Source: Rhodobacteraceae bacterium LNNU 3342
Lineage (GTDB): Bacteria > Pseudomonadota > Alphaproteobacteria > Rhodobacterales > Rhodobacteraceae
Assembly: GCA_008711135.1 (NCBI GenBank)
Contig: VUAW01000007.1
Coordinates: 62,001-126,000, forward strand
Direction: 5' to 3'
DNA: 64,000 nt
The translations under genes and the position numbers were made by a program. Shown one piece after another: positions 1-7,894 of this stretch. The notes under the pieces are model-generated. The model ran no database searches and was not told where the DNA came from. It saw only the letters and a program-made list of their open reading frames with translations. Numbering within the stretch: the stretch's first letter is position 1; each line of letters opens with the position of its first letter.

Positions 1-235
1 CGCGTTCCGTCAGCCGGCGCATCCGGCCCTGAAGGCTGTCGTCGGTCGCATCCTCCAGCCCCGCCGTGTCGATCACGGTAAAGCGCAGGTCGCCCAAGCG
101 CGCCGCGCCTTCGCGCAGGTCACGGGTTACGCCCGGCTGGTCATCGACCAGCGCAAGCTTCTTGCCCACAAGGCGGTTGAACAGGGTCGACTTGCCCACA
201 TTGGGGCGCCCGACTATGGCAAGAGTAAAGCTCAT
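1..235 (-). CDS. der: Ribosome biogenesis GTPase Der (EngA), N-terminal part
   Basis: Der is a double-domain GTPase that acts in 50S ribosome assembly in the cytoplasm. Only the first 78 residues are in the window; the gene continues beyond base 1. The first GTPase domain is clear: the P-loop GRPNVGKST lies at residues 9-17, the switch region PGVTRD at 34-39 and the DTAG motif at 56-59. The ATG at 233-235 gives the usual Der N-terminus. It is the last visible gene of a minus-strand run LysM protein, ABC exporter, YfgM-like, BamB, Der; the yfgM-bamB-der order is widely conserved. The second GTPase domain and KH-like domain are outside the window. Confidence 0.93.
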   Translation of the reverse strand, partial: MSFTLAIVGRPNVGKSTLFNRLVGKKLALVDDQPGVTRDLREGAARLGDLRFTVIDTAGLEDATDDSLQGRMRRLTER

Positions 236-280
236 CACGCCCTCCGAGGCTCAAGGGGCGGCCTTTACACCGCTTTCGCG

Positions 281-1588
281 TCAGCGGAAAGCGTGAAGCT
301 GTCCGTTCCGCCCGACGATATACATGGTTTGGTTCACGACCACGGGAAGAGCCGCGGCGCCGCCGGGAATTTCCTGTTCCGACAGAAGGCCGCCATTCAC
401 CACGTCGAAGGACCGCAGCACCCCGTCGTTCGAGGCCAGCCAAATCCGCCCGCCCGCCAGAACGGGGCCATAGTGGGCGACGATCTCGTTTCGCCGCGCC
501 TCACGTTCCGTCAGGAAGTAGGGAAGGCTGACGGCAAAGATCCGTTCGCCCGTGGCCGCGTCAAGGCGGACCAGCTGCCCTTCGTCGCTCACAAGGAACA
601 GCGAGCCGCCCGCGGGCCACACCGGGCCATAAGCACCTTCGCGCGCCGACCAGATCGTGTCGCCGGTGTTCAGGTCCACGGCCATTACCCGCCCCGAGGC
701 GTTGCCCACATAGACCGTGCTGCCATCCACCACCGGATCGCCGGTAATGTCGGTCACACCCGCCCAGGCCCGGCCGGGACGGCGGCCGGCGACGGTGGTG
801 CCCCACATGCGCGTGCCGCTGTTGCGCAGGACGCCCACAAGCTCCCCGCTCGAATAAGGCAGGATGGCAAGCCGGTCCGTCACCGCCGGTGCGGGACCGC
901 CCACAAGGGCCGAGGCCGTCGGCGTACCCGAAAGCTGCCAGCGTTCGCGCCCGTTCGCGGCGTCTAGCGCCCAAGCCGTGCTGTCATCAGCCACTACGTA
1001 GACGGTGCCGTCCGCGAAGGTGGGCGCCGCAGTCACGGGCGCGGCAAAGCGCTGCGTCCAGATCTCGCCCCCCGTGGCGGGGTCAAGCGCCACAAGCCGG
1101 CCATACCCGGTCGTGACGTAAAGCCGTCCGTCCCCATAGGCCAGCGCCCCGCCCGAGGCCCGGCCCGACCGTTCCGCCGCAGGCGTCAGGTCGCGGGACC
1201 AGAGCGTGGTGCCGTCAACGCCCGTCGCCGTCACCGTGGCCCGCGCATCAAGCGTGAACACGCGCCCGCCCGCGACCACGGGATCAGCGGTAATGCGGTA
1301 CTGCCGTCCCTCTCCGGTTCCGATCGGTGCCGACCAGACTCGCTGCGGGGTTGTTGAAAATGCCGGGTGCGTCAGGCGGTGGGTGGCGCTGCCGCCCCGC
1401 TGGGGCCATTCGGCGTGGTTGACCTCGGCTGGCAGGCTGATCGGGCGGACCTGGTTGATGTCCGGCGCCTGGAAGACCTGCCCGTCGCGCAGGGGCAGAC
1501 GCTCGCCCGGCAGGACCGTCTCCGGCTCGGTGCAGGCGGCCAGCGTGCCCAGCGCGGCCAGAACGCCAAAGGTGTGGATCAGCTTCAC
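281..1588 (-). CDS. bamB: Outer membrane assembly lipoprotein BamB (PQQ-like beta-propeller)
   Basis: BamB is the beta-propeller lipoprotein of the BAM complex that inserts outer membrane beta-barrel proteins; it works on the periplasmic side of the outer membrane. The 435-residue product has a lipoprotein signal with lipobox LAAC and the acylated Cys at residue 19, then repeated propeller blades recognisable as W-G/DA-G/L-ALD-type repeats (for example VALDPATGGEIWTQRF and VMAVDLNTGDTIWSA). The start is GTG at 1586-1588, preceded by an AGGAAGG-like ribosome site. It lies between the YfgM-like gene (46 bases upstream) and der (45 bases downstream), the classical context. The length is slightly above enterobacterial BamB, as is normal in alphaproteobacteria. 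Confidence 0.9.
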   Translation of the reverse strand: MKLIHTFGVLAALGTLAACTEPETVLPGERLPLRDGQVFQAPDINQVRPISLPAEVNHAEWPQRGGSATHRLTHPAFSTTPQRVWSAPIGTGEGRQYRITADPVVAGGRVFTLDARATVTATGVDGTTLWSRDLTPAAERSGRASGGALAYGDGRLYVTTGYGRLVALDPATGGEIWTQRFAAPVTAAPTFADGTVYVVADDSTAWALDAANGRERWQLSGTPTASALVGGPAPAVTDRLAILPYSSGELVGVLRNSGTRMWGTTVAGRRPGRAWAGVTDITGDPVVDGSTVYVGNASGRVMAVDLNTGDTIWSAREGAYGPVWPAGGSLFLVSDEGQLVRLDAATGERIFAVSLPYFLTEREARRNEIVAHYGPVLAGGRIWLASNDGVLRSFDVVNGGLLSEQEIPGGAAALPVVVNQTMYIVGRNGQLHAFR

Positions 1589-1634
1589 TGCCTGTCCCTT
1601 CCTGTTTGCCGGCCGGGCCGGATTCCCGCGGATC

Positions 1635-2291
1635 TCAGCCCGCCGTTTCGGGCGCTTCGCCCAGAACCACCATCATCTGCGTCGCGCGGCGGCGCAAGTT
1701 CGGCGTGGTGCCCGGTTCGTCCAGAAGCTCGCGCAGAAGCGCGACAGCCTGGTCTTCGTTACCGCTTTCGACCCGCAGCAGCGCAAGCTGTTCAAGCGCC
1801 AGCGGGCGGAACGGCTGCCCCGCCTGGGCAAGGCTTTGCAGCGCGGCCTCGCGTTCCTCGACCGGCAGGTCGCTGCCGCCCAGCACGACGCGCTTGAGCA
1901 TGGCAAGCTGCCGATAGCTGGCGGGCAGCGCCGCATCGTCGGCCACCGCCTGCAGCGCGGCCATGGCGGCGTCACGATCGCCCGCGGCCACTGCCTCGGA
2001 GGCAGCAAGAAGGTTCAGAACCCCTGCCTGCGCACCGCTGGCCGGGATGTCCCGCAGGCTTTCGCCGCGGGCTTCGGGCGTTTCGTGCATCATCGCGGCA
2101 AGGACCGAATCCCCAAAGGCCTGGGCTGCGGCGCGGTTCTGCGCCTTTTGCCATTCGGACCAGGCGGCATAACCGACCAGCGCCAGCACAAGCAGGACCG
2201 CGATCCAGCCGTAGCGGCGCATGTAGCTGAACAGGCGCTCGCGGCGGACCTCTTCCGTCACCTCATCGATGAAACTTTCAGAATTGCTCAC
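1635..2291 (-). CDS. YfgM-like membrane-anchored TPR protein
   Basis: This 218-residue protein has a short cytoplasmic N-terminus, one membrane segment at about residues 29-46 (WIAVLLVLALVGYAAW) and an Ala/Leu-rich helical region with TPR-like repeats (LNLLAASEAVAAGDRDAAMA, LEQLALLRVESGNEDQAVAL). That is the architecture of the YfgM family (TPR_21), which in enterobacteria associates with the SecYEG translocon and periplasmic chaperones. The start is GTG at 2289-2291 with GGAGG nine bases upstream. Its place directly before bamB and der supports the assignment. The function in alphaproteobacteria is inferred from family and synteny only. Confidence 0.8.
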   Translation of the reverse strand: MSNSESFIDEVTEEVRRERLFSYMRRYGWIAVLLVLALVGYAAWSEWQKAQNRAAAQAFGDSVLAAMMHETPEARGESLRDIPASGAQAGVLNLLAASEAVAAGDRDAAMAALQAVADDAALPASYRQLAMLKRVVLGGSDLPVEEREAALQSLAQAGQPFRPLALEQLALLRVESGNEDQAVALLRELLDEPGTTPNLRRRATQMMVVLGEAPETAG

Positions 2292-2357
2292 GCCTGCCTC
2301 CGCTTCAGTCGGCTATGTCTTACACACAAGCCCGGCGGATTGCCAAGCCCTGCGCCC

Positions 2358-4166
2358 TCAGCCCTCGACCGCCTGCCGCATCCACATGGCGGCATAGCGC
2401 CCACCATCGGCAAGAAGCTCCTCGTGCCGGCCCTGTTCGACGATGCGCCCATCCTCCAGCACGACGATCAGGTCGGCATCGACCACCGTGGACAGGCGGT
2501 GCGCGATCATCAGCACGGTCCGCCCCTCGCCCATCAGGCGCAGGCTGGCCTGGATGTCGCGCTCCGTTCCGGTGTCGAGTGCGCTGGTGGCCTCGTCCAG
2601 GAGCAGGATCGGCGGGTCCTTGAGCAGCGTGCGCGCAATGCCCACCCGCTGCTTTTCTCCGCCTGAAAGCTTCAGCCCGCGTTCGCCCACCTTTGTGTCA
2701 TATCCTTCAGGAAGCGAGAGGATGAAGTCATGGATGCGCGCCGCGCGGGCCGCGGCCTCTACCTGCGCCTGGGTTGCGCCTTCTAGGCCATAGGCGATGT
2801 TGTAGCGGATCGTGTCGTTGAACAGCACCGTGTCCTGCGGCACCACGCCGATGGCCGCGTGCAGGCTGTCCTGCGTGACCGTCCGCACGTCCTGCCCGTC
2901 GATCAGCAAGGCCCCGCCGGTCACGTCATAGAACCGGAACAAGAGCCGCCCGATCGTGGACTTGCCCGCTCCGGACGGCCCGACGATTGCCACCCGTGCC
3001 CCCGCGGGAACGGTCAGCGTGATCCCCTTCAGGATCGGGCGCGCGGCGTCATAGCCGAAGTGGACATCCTTGAACCGGAGCTCTCCGCCCGTCACCTGAA
3101 GCGGGCGGGCGCCGGGGGCGTCCCGAACCTCGGCCGGCTGGTCGAGAAGGGTAAACATTTCCCCCATGTCCACCAGCGCCTGCCGGATTTCCCGGTAGAC
3201 CGTGCCAAGGAAGTTCAGCGGCATGGTGATCTGGATCATGTAGGCGTTGACCATCACGAAGTCGCCCACCGTCAGGTCCCCCCGCTGCACGCCCACCGCG
3301 GCCATCACCATGACGACCACCAGCCCCCCGGTGATCAGGAACGACTGGCCGAAGTTGAGAAACGCCAATGAATAGTTCGTGCGGATCGCGGCGTATTCGT
3401 ACTTTTCCATCGCGCTGTCATAGCGGGCAGCCTCGCGCCCCTCGGCCCCGAAGTACTTGACGGTTTCAAAGTTCAGCAGGCTGTCGATGGCCTTCTGGTT
3501 CGCGTCGGTATCCTGTTCGTTCATGATCCGGCGGATCTTGACTCGCCACTCAGTGACCTGAAGCGTGAACCAGACGTAAAGCGTGATCGTCGCCAGCACC
3601 ACGACCAGGTACCACACGTCAAACAGCCAGAAGAGCACGACCGCGATCAGCAGCAGTTCCAGGACCAGCGGACCGATGGAAAACAGCAGGAAGCGCAGCA
3701 GGAAGTCGACGCCCTTCACCCCCCGCTCGATGATCCGGGACAGGCCGCCGGTTTTTCGCGTGATGTGATAGCGGAGCGACAGGCGGTGGATATGGGTAAA
3801 GGTTTCCAGCGCAATCCGCCGCAGCGCGCGCTGGCCCACGGGCACGAAGATCACGTCGCGAAGCTGCTGGAACCCCACGTTCATCAGCCGCGCCAAGCCA
3901 TAGGCCAGCGTCAGGCCCACTGCGCCGATGGCCAGCATCCAGGCCTCGCCCTCGCCCGCCAGCGCATCGACTGCAGTCTTGAAGAACAGGGGCGTCGATA
4001 CCGCGATCAGCTTGGCCAGCAGCAGTGCTGCCAGTGCCCAAATAATGCGCTGCCGCGCCCCCCGGTCGCCCTTGGGCCAAAGGTAGGGCGCCACCCGCGC
4101 CAGCACGCGGCGGGCGGAATGGCGGTCGTCGGTAGGAATGATTTCAGGGGTCGTGGCGCGGCGCAT
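2358..4166 (-). CDS. ABC exporter, Atm1/HMT family, fused membrane and ATPase domains
   Basis: This is a 602-residue half-transporter with about six N-terminal membrane helices (residues 40-330) and a C-terminal ATPase. The nucleotide-binding motifs are intact: Walker A GPSGAGKST near residue 395, signature LSGGEKQR near 498, Walker B ILLLDEATSALD near 518 and an H-loop in MIAHRLST. The N-terminal pattern APYLWPKGD and the TFTHIHRLSLRYHITRKTGG stretch are typical of Atm1/ABCB7-like exporters, which move glutathione-based sulfur or metal species from the cytoplasm. It sits between the LysM gene and yfgM. The exact substrate cannot be read from sequence. Confidence 0.87.
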   Translation of the reverse strand: MRRATTPEIIPTDDRHSARRVLARVAPYLWPKGDRGARQRIIWALAALLLAKLIAVSTPLFFKTAVDALAGEGEAWMLAIGAVGLTLAYGLARLMNVGFQQLRDVIFVPVGQRALRRIALETFTHIHRLSLRYHITRKTGGLSRIIERGVKGVDFLLRFLLFSIGPLVLELLLIAVVLFWLFDVWYLVVVLATITLYVWFTLQVTEWRVKIRRIMNEQDTDANQKAIDSLLNFETVKYFGAEGREAARYDSAMEKYEYAAIRTNYSLAFLNFGQSFLITGGLVVVMVMAAVGVQRGDLTVGDFVMVNAYMIQITMPLNFLGTVYREIRQALVDMGEMFTLLDQPAEVRDAPGARPLQVTGGELRFKDVHFGYDAARPILKGITLTVPAGARVAIVGPSGAGKSTIGRLLFRFYDVTGGALLIDGQDVRTVTQDSLHAAIGVVPQDTVLFNDTIRYNIAYGLEGATQAQVEAAARAARIHDFILSLPEGYDTKVGERGLKLSGGEKQRVGIARTLLKDPPILLLDEATSALDTGTERDIQASLRLMGEGRTVLMIAHRLSTVVDADLIVVLEDGRIVEQGRHEELLADGGRYAAMWMRQAVEG

Positions 4167-4238
4167 CGGGGCTCTCTTGCTGGACGGCGCACCCTAATGC
4201 GGGCCGCGGCGGAAGGCCAGCGGCGGCACCTGCCCCGG

Positions 4239-5261
4239 CTATTCCGGCATGGAAAACACCTGCCCCGGATAGATCAGGTCCGGATTGCGGATCAGGTCGC
4301 GGTTGGCCTCGTACACGCGGACGTAGTGGGTGCCCTCGCCATAGCGGGCCTGCGCGATGCTCCACAGGGTGAACCCCGGTTGCACCGTGACAGCGCGGAC
4401 CGCGACACCTTCCTCTGGGGTATCCGGCGCGGCCTGGGCCAGCAGCTCCGCATCCTCACGCTGGAAGGGCGTTTCGAACCGAGAAACGACCTGGCCTTCG
4501 GCGTCAAGCTCATCGACGCGGAGGGTGTAGCGTCCGCCTTCCACGTCCTCCAGCACCGTCGACCAGCCGCCGTCGGGCTGGACAGGGACAGTGATGGCTT
4601 CGGCATTGTCGAGGTAAAGCCGCACATGCCCCTGCGTCGTGGCGCGGCCTTCGAGGCGAACCTCGCCCGCCTCACCATAGGTGATCGTGTCGATGACGAC
4701 GTTTTCGGCGGGCTCAGTCGCCAGCCGCCGCACACCGCTGTCATCTGCCAGCAGCACGGGCGGCGCCGGATCGGCGGGCGCCTCCAGCGGCGCAGGTGGC
4801 CGCGGCGCGAGGATGATGGACTGTTCGCTTTCCAGCGCCTCTCCGGGACCCGCCTGCATCAGAGTAAGGACCTGAGGCCCCTGGGCCGGGGGCAGATCCA
4901 CAAAGGCCACGAAGTCGCCTTGGGCGCCGGTTGTGACGCGGGCGACCTCTTGCCCGTCGACCAATACGGTCACCTCTGTCCCCGGGGCGGCGGTTCCGGC
5001 GACAAGGGTCGCGCCTTCGGGATCATGGCGGACGGTATCGAAGCGGGGCGGCGCCGGTGCCGTGGCCTGCGGCGCGGTGGCTGGCTGCGGGGCGGCGGCC
5101 ATTACGGGTAGCCGCGTTTGCGGGGCGGGCTGCGGCGGGCGGGCAAGACCATACCAGATCGCGATCGCGATCACCGCGATGCCGCCGCCCGCAAGGGCCG
5201 AACCCACCAGCAGCGGCAAGCCCTTGCCCTTCGTCGCGCTGCGTTCCGCTTCCTCTGCCAT
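4239..5261 (-). CDS. Membrane-anchored LysM domain protein
   Basis: The 340-residue product has a cytoplasmic start, one membrane helix at about residues 17-36 (LVGSALAGGGIAVIAIAIWY), a Pro/Ala-rich linker, two Ig-like stretches and a C-terminal LysM domain (VQPGFTLWSIAQARYGEG to YPGQVFSMPE). LysM binds peptidoglycan, so this is probably an inner-membrane protein that contacts the wall. I chose ATG 5259-5261 because GGAAGG lies 10 bases upstream and the signal anchor then sits at the N-terminus; a longer in-frame start at 5387 would cover the divergent LOG gene start. It begins the minus-strand run that ends at der. Its precise role is unknown. Confidence 0.75.
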   Translation of the reverse strand: MAEEAERSATKGKGLPLLVGSALAGGGIAVIAIAIWYGLARPPQPAPQTRLPVMAAAPQPATAPQATAPAPPRFDTVRHDPEGATLVAGTAAPGTEVTVLVDGQEVARVTTGAQGDFVAFVDLPPAQGPQVLTLMQAGPGEALESEQSIILAPRPPAPLEAPADPAPPVLLADDSGVRRLATEPAENVVIDTITYGEAGEVRLEGRATTQGHVRLYLDNAEAITVPVQPDGGWSTVLEDVEGGRYTLRVDELDAEGQVVSRFETPFQREDAELLAQAAPDTPEEGVAVRAVTVQPGFTLWSIAQARYGEGTHYVRVYEANRDLIRNPDLIYPGQVFSMPE

Positions 5262-5373
5262 TTCACCAATGCCTTCCCATCCACCCGGCACAATTTCGCC
5301 GAGCGCCTTGAGCCTTTTCAGAAGGGCCGATAACAGACGACAACGCAACCGAAATCGCAGCAGGACACCCTTC

Positions 5374-5955
5374 ATGCGCAGCGACACTGCACCGACCCAT
5401 TCGATCTGCGTCTATTGCGGGTCCCGCAACGGCGCCAATCCGGCCTTCCGCTCCGCCGCGCTGGAACTTGGCGAATGCTTTGCCCGGGAAAACTGGCGGC
5501 TCGTCTATGGCGCAGGCGACGTTGGCCTGATGGGGGAAGTCGCCCGCGCCGCCCAGGCCGCCGGCGGCAAGACCTTTGGCGTGATCCCCACCCACCTGCT
5601 GGACCGGGAAAAGGGCAAGCGCGACCTGTCGCGGCTGGTCATTACCGAGAACATGCACGAACGGAAGAAGGTCATGTTCATGAATTCTGACGCGATCGTG
5701 GTGCTGCCCGGCGGCGCCGGCACGCTGGATGAATTCTTCGAGGTGCTGACCTGGCGCCAGATCGGCCTGCATGACAAGCCCATCTTCCTGCTGAACACCG
5801 ACAACTACTGGACACCGCTGACCCAGCTGATCGACCACGTGATATCGGGCGGCTTTGCCGAACCCAGTCTGCGCGCCGCCGTGGGGCTGGTCCCGGACGT
5901 TCCGGCGCTGGCCACTGCCCTGCAGGTCGCACTGGCCGCGCGGGTGCCGGCATGA
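5374..5955 (+). CDS. LOG family protein (TIGR00730, cytokinin-riboside monophosphate phosphoribohydrolase type)
   Basis: LOG proteins cleave nucleoside 5'-monophosphates to base plus ribose 5-phosphate; some activate cytokinins. This 193-residue Rossmann-fold protein begins ICVYCGSRNGANP and contains the hallmark PGGAGTLDE motif (near residues 112-120), the upstream MHERKK motif and TWRQIG, the normal LOG set. ATG 5374 is chosen because the protein then starts just before the first beta strand, as in other members; longer in-frame starts would overlap the divergent LysM gene. The stop overlaps the start of the P450 gene by ATGA, so the two are translationally coupled. Substrate is not determined. 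Confidence 0.88.
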   Translation: MRSDTAPTHSICVYCGSRNGANPAFRSAALELGECFARENWRLVYGAGDVGLMGEVARAAQAAGGKTFGVIPTHLLDREKGKRDLSRLVITENMHERKKVMFMNSDAIVVLPGGAGTLDEFFEVLTWRQIGLHDKPIFLLNTDNYWTPLTQLIDHVISGGFAEPSLRAAVGLVPDVPALATALQVALAARVPA

Positions 5956-7133
5956 AGCAAATCTCCCAGTCCGTCACCGATCCTGCCTTTGTCCAGAACC
6001 CCTATGCCTTCTATGACCGGGCGCGGGCGCTGGGGCCCATCGTGCATTGGGACGCTTATGGCATGCCCTGCGCGTTCAGCCATGCGGCGGTGAACCAGAT
6101 CCTCCGCGACCGCCGCTTTGGCCGGGAAGAGCCCGAGGAACTGCGCAGCCCAGTGGCCGCCCGGCTTGCCCCGTTCTATGCGGTCGAGGCCCATTCGATG
6201 CTGGAGCTTGAACCGCCCCGCCATACCCGCCTGCGCGGGCTGGTGCTGCGGGCCTTCACCTCGCGCCGGATCGCTGCGCTTGGGCCAGAGATCGAGGCAC
6301 TGAGCCATCAGCTTGTGGATGGGCTGCCGCAGGAATTCGACCTGCTGCCCGCCTTCGCGCAGAAACTGCCGGTCATCATCATCGCCCGCCTGTTGGGCGT
6401 GCCGGAGGAGATGTCGGACGATCTGCTGCGCTGGTCGAATGCGATGGTCCGGATGTACACCCCCGGCCGCACCGCTGAGGCCGAGACCGCCGCCGTCGCC
6501 GCAACCGAAAGCTTTGTCGCCTTCCTGCGGTCTTACGTGGAGGCGCGGAGGAGCCAGCCGGCCGACGACCTGATCACCCACCTGATCGCCGCCGAGGAAG
6601 ACGGCGAGAGGCTGACGACGGACGAGCTCATCTCGACCTGCATCCTGCTGCTGAATGCGGGGCATGAGGCGACGGTGCATTCGCTGGGTATCGCCGTCAA
6701 GACGCTGCTGGAAACCGGGACTGATCCCGAATGGCTCGCGCCTGACCGGGTCGAGGATACGGTGGAGGAATGCCTGCGCTATGACCCGCCGCTGCACATG
6801 TTCCAGCGGATCGCTTATGAGGATGTCGAGGTGATGGGCCACAGCTTCCGGCGCGGTGATCGTGTTGCCTGCCTGCTGGGGGCGGCGAACCGGGACCCGG
6901 AGGCGTGGGAGGCGCCCCATGTCTTTGACCCGGCCAGGCCGCGCAAGACCAACCTGGCCTTCGGCAGCGGGTTGCACTTCTGCGTCGGCGCGCCGCTTGC
7001 GCGGCTGGAACTTCAGCTTGCCCTGCCCGTCCTGTTCGCCCGCCTTCCCGGCCTGAGACTGGCCGCGCCGCCACAATTCGCCGACATCTTCCATTTCCAC
7101 GGTCTTGAGGCGCTGCATCTGACTCGGGACTGA
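5952..7133 (+). CDS. Cytochrome P450
   Basis: A soluble bacterial class I-type P450 of 393 residues. The heme-binding loop FGSGLHFCVGAPLAR carries the Cys thiolate, the I-helix oxygen-binding motif is AGHEAT, and the K-helix ExxR motif is in EECLRYDPPLHMFQR; the C-helix region EPPRHTRLRGL is also typical. It would need an electron-donating ferredoxin and reductase; none is adjacent, though fpr (12519) and fdxA (56568) are in this window. It overlaps the LOG gene by four bases, implying one transcript and a linked function. The substrate cannot be predicted. Transcription probably ends in the palindrome that follows. Confidence 0.93.
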   Translation: MKQISQSVTDPAFVQNPYAFYDRARALGPIVHWDAYGMPCAFSHAAVNQILRDRRFGREEPEELRSPVAARLAPFYAVEAHSMLELEPPRHTRLRGLVLRAFTSRRIAALGPEIEALSHQLVDGLPQEFDLLPAFAQKLPVIIIARLLGVPEEMSDDLLRWSNAMVRMYTPGRTAEAETAAVAATESFVAFLRSYVEARRSQPADDLITHLIAAEEDGERLTTDELISTCILLLNAGHEATVHSLGIAVKTLLETGTDPEWLAPDRVEDTVEECLRYDPPLHMFQRIAYEDVEVMGHSFRRGDRVACLLGAANRDPEAWEAPHVFDPARPRKTNLAFGSGLHFCVGAPLARLELQLALPVLFARLPGLRLAAPPQFADIFHFHGLEALHLTRD

Positions 7134-7135
7134 AC

Positions 7136-7304
7136 GCGCCGCCGCAGGCGGCGCCCGGCCCAACGGTATGAGGCGCGTCAGCGTCGAAGACGGGCGGGAG
7201 TGCCCCGTTCTTGGTCACGCGGCTGAAAGGGCCGCTCCCGCCCGTCTTCGACAGGGGCTATGCCCCCGTCTCATCCCGTTAGGCCGGGCGCCGCTGCGCG
7301 GCGC
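7136..7304. repeat. Large two-armed palindromic element between convergent genes
   Basis: An outer inverted repeat pairs about 7148-7172 (starting GGCGGCGCCCGGCC) with 7270-7294, with only about two mismatches over 25 bases. An inner perfect 18-base inverted repeat pairs 7183-7200 (GTCGAAGACGGGCGGGAG) with 7235-7252. The element fills the whole gap between the convergent P450 and Lrp genes, so it can act as a bidirectional transcription stop although it lacks a strong T run. I saw no second copy in this window. It resembles REP/BIME-type mobile palindromes, but that class assignment is inference. Confidence 0.75.
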
Positions 7305-7306
7305 GG

Positions 7307-7768
7307 TCAGACGGGCAGCAGCGTGGTAGACTTGATCTCTTCCATAGAAAGAAGCGCCGTCACGTTGAAGATCCGCACCTCGGAAATCAGCGCTTGATAG
7401 AAGGTGTCATAGGCGCGGGCATTAGGCACCCGCACCTTCAGGATATAGTCGATTTCCCCGGCAAGGCGGTGCGCCTCCAGAACCTCGGGCCGCGCCCGCA
7501 GCGTGGCGAGGAACTTCTGCTGCCATTCGGCTTCATGCTCGCTCGTACGGATCAGGACAAAGAAGCAGGCGTCCAATCCCAGCGCCTCTGGGTCAAGGAT
7601 GAAGGTCTGCCGCCCGATCACCCCCGCCTCACGCAGCTTGCGGATGCGATTCCAGACCGGGGTCTTGGAGGAACCTACCTTGCGGGCGATCTCGTCCAGC
7701 GACTGGCCTGCATCTTCCTGCAGTTCCGCCAGAATTTTCCGATCCATGTCATCAAGCCGGACAGCCAT
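7307..7768 (-). CDS. Lrp/AsnC family transcriptional regulator
   Basis: This 153-residue protein has the standard Lrp layout: an N-terminal helix-turn-helix (LDDMDRKILAELQEDAGQS, then SSKTPVWNRIRKLREAGVI with the recognition helix near residues 33-48) and a C-terminal RAM/AsnC ligand-binding domain (VLEAHRLAGEIDYILKVRVP). Members bind amino acids and form octamers. It is transcribed divergently from the sulfur assimilation operon, across a 126-base gap holding several dyads, so it probably senses cysteine or a related amino acid and controls that operon and itself. The effector is inferred from context only. Confidence 0.9.
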   Translation of the reverse strand: MAVRLDDMDRKILAELQEDAGQSLDEIARKVGSSKTPVWNRIRKLREAGVIGRQTFILDPEALGLDACFFVLIRTSEHEAEWQQKFLATLRARPEVLEAHRLAGEIDYILKVRVPNARAYDTFYQALISEVRIFNVTALLSMEEIKSTTLLPV

Positions 7769-7830
7769 CCCGATCTATTCCCGATTTCGAAACGCCGGTT
7801 CTTCCCTCCGGTTCATACGAAACAAACGTC

Positions 7831-7881
7831 CTTATCCGCAAGGGGATATAGCGAAATCAGGGGAAAATATCCTAAATTAGG
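7831..7881. promoter_or_regulatory. Candidate Lrp-type operator in the Lrp-cysG intergenic region
   Basis: The AT-rich divergent region holds repeated TATCC/GGATA half-sites: CTTATCC at 7831-7837, GGATAT at 7844-7849 and ATATCC at 7867-7872, followed by the near-palindrome CCTAAATTAGG at 7871-7881. The half-sites pair as inverted repeats over 10 to 30 bases. Lrp-family regulators usually bind such spaced dyads upstream of the divergent gene. No experimental support; the assignment is positional. Confidence 0.4.
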
Positions 7882-7894
7882 CGGAACCAGCCAG

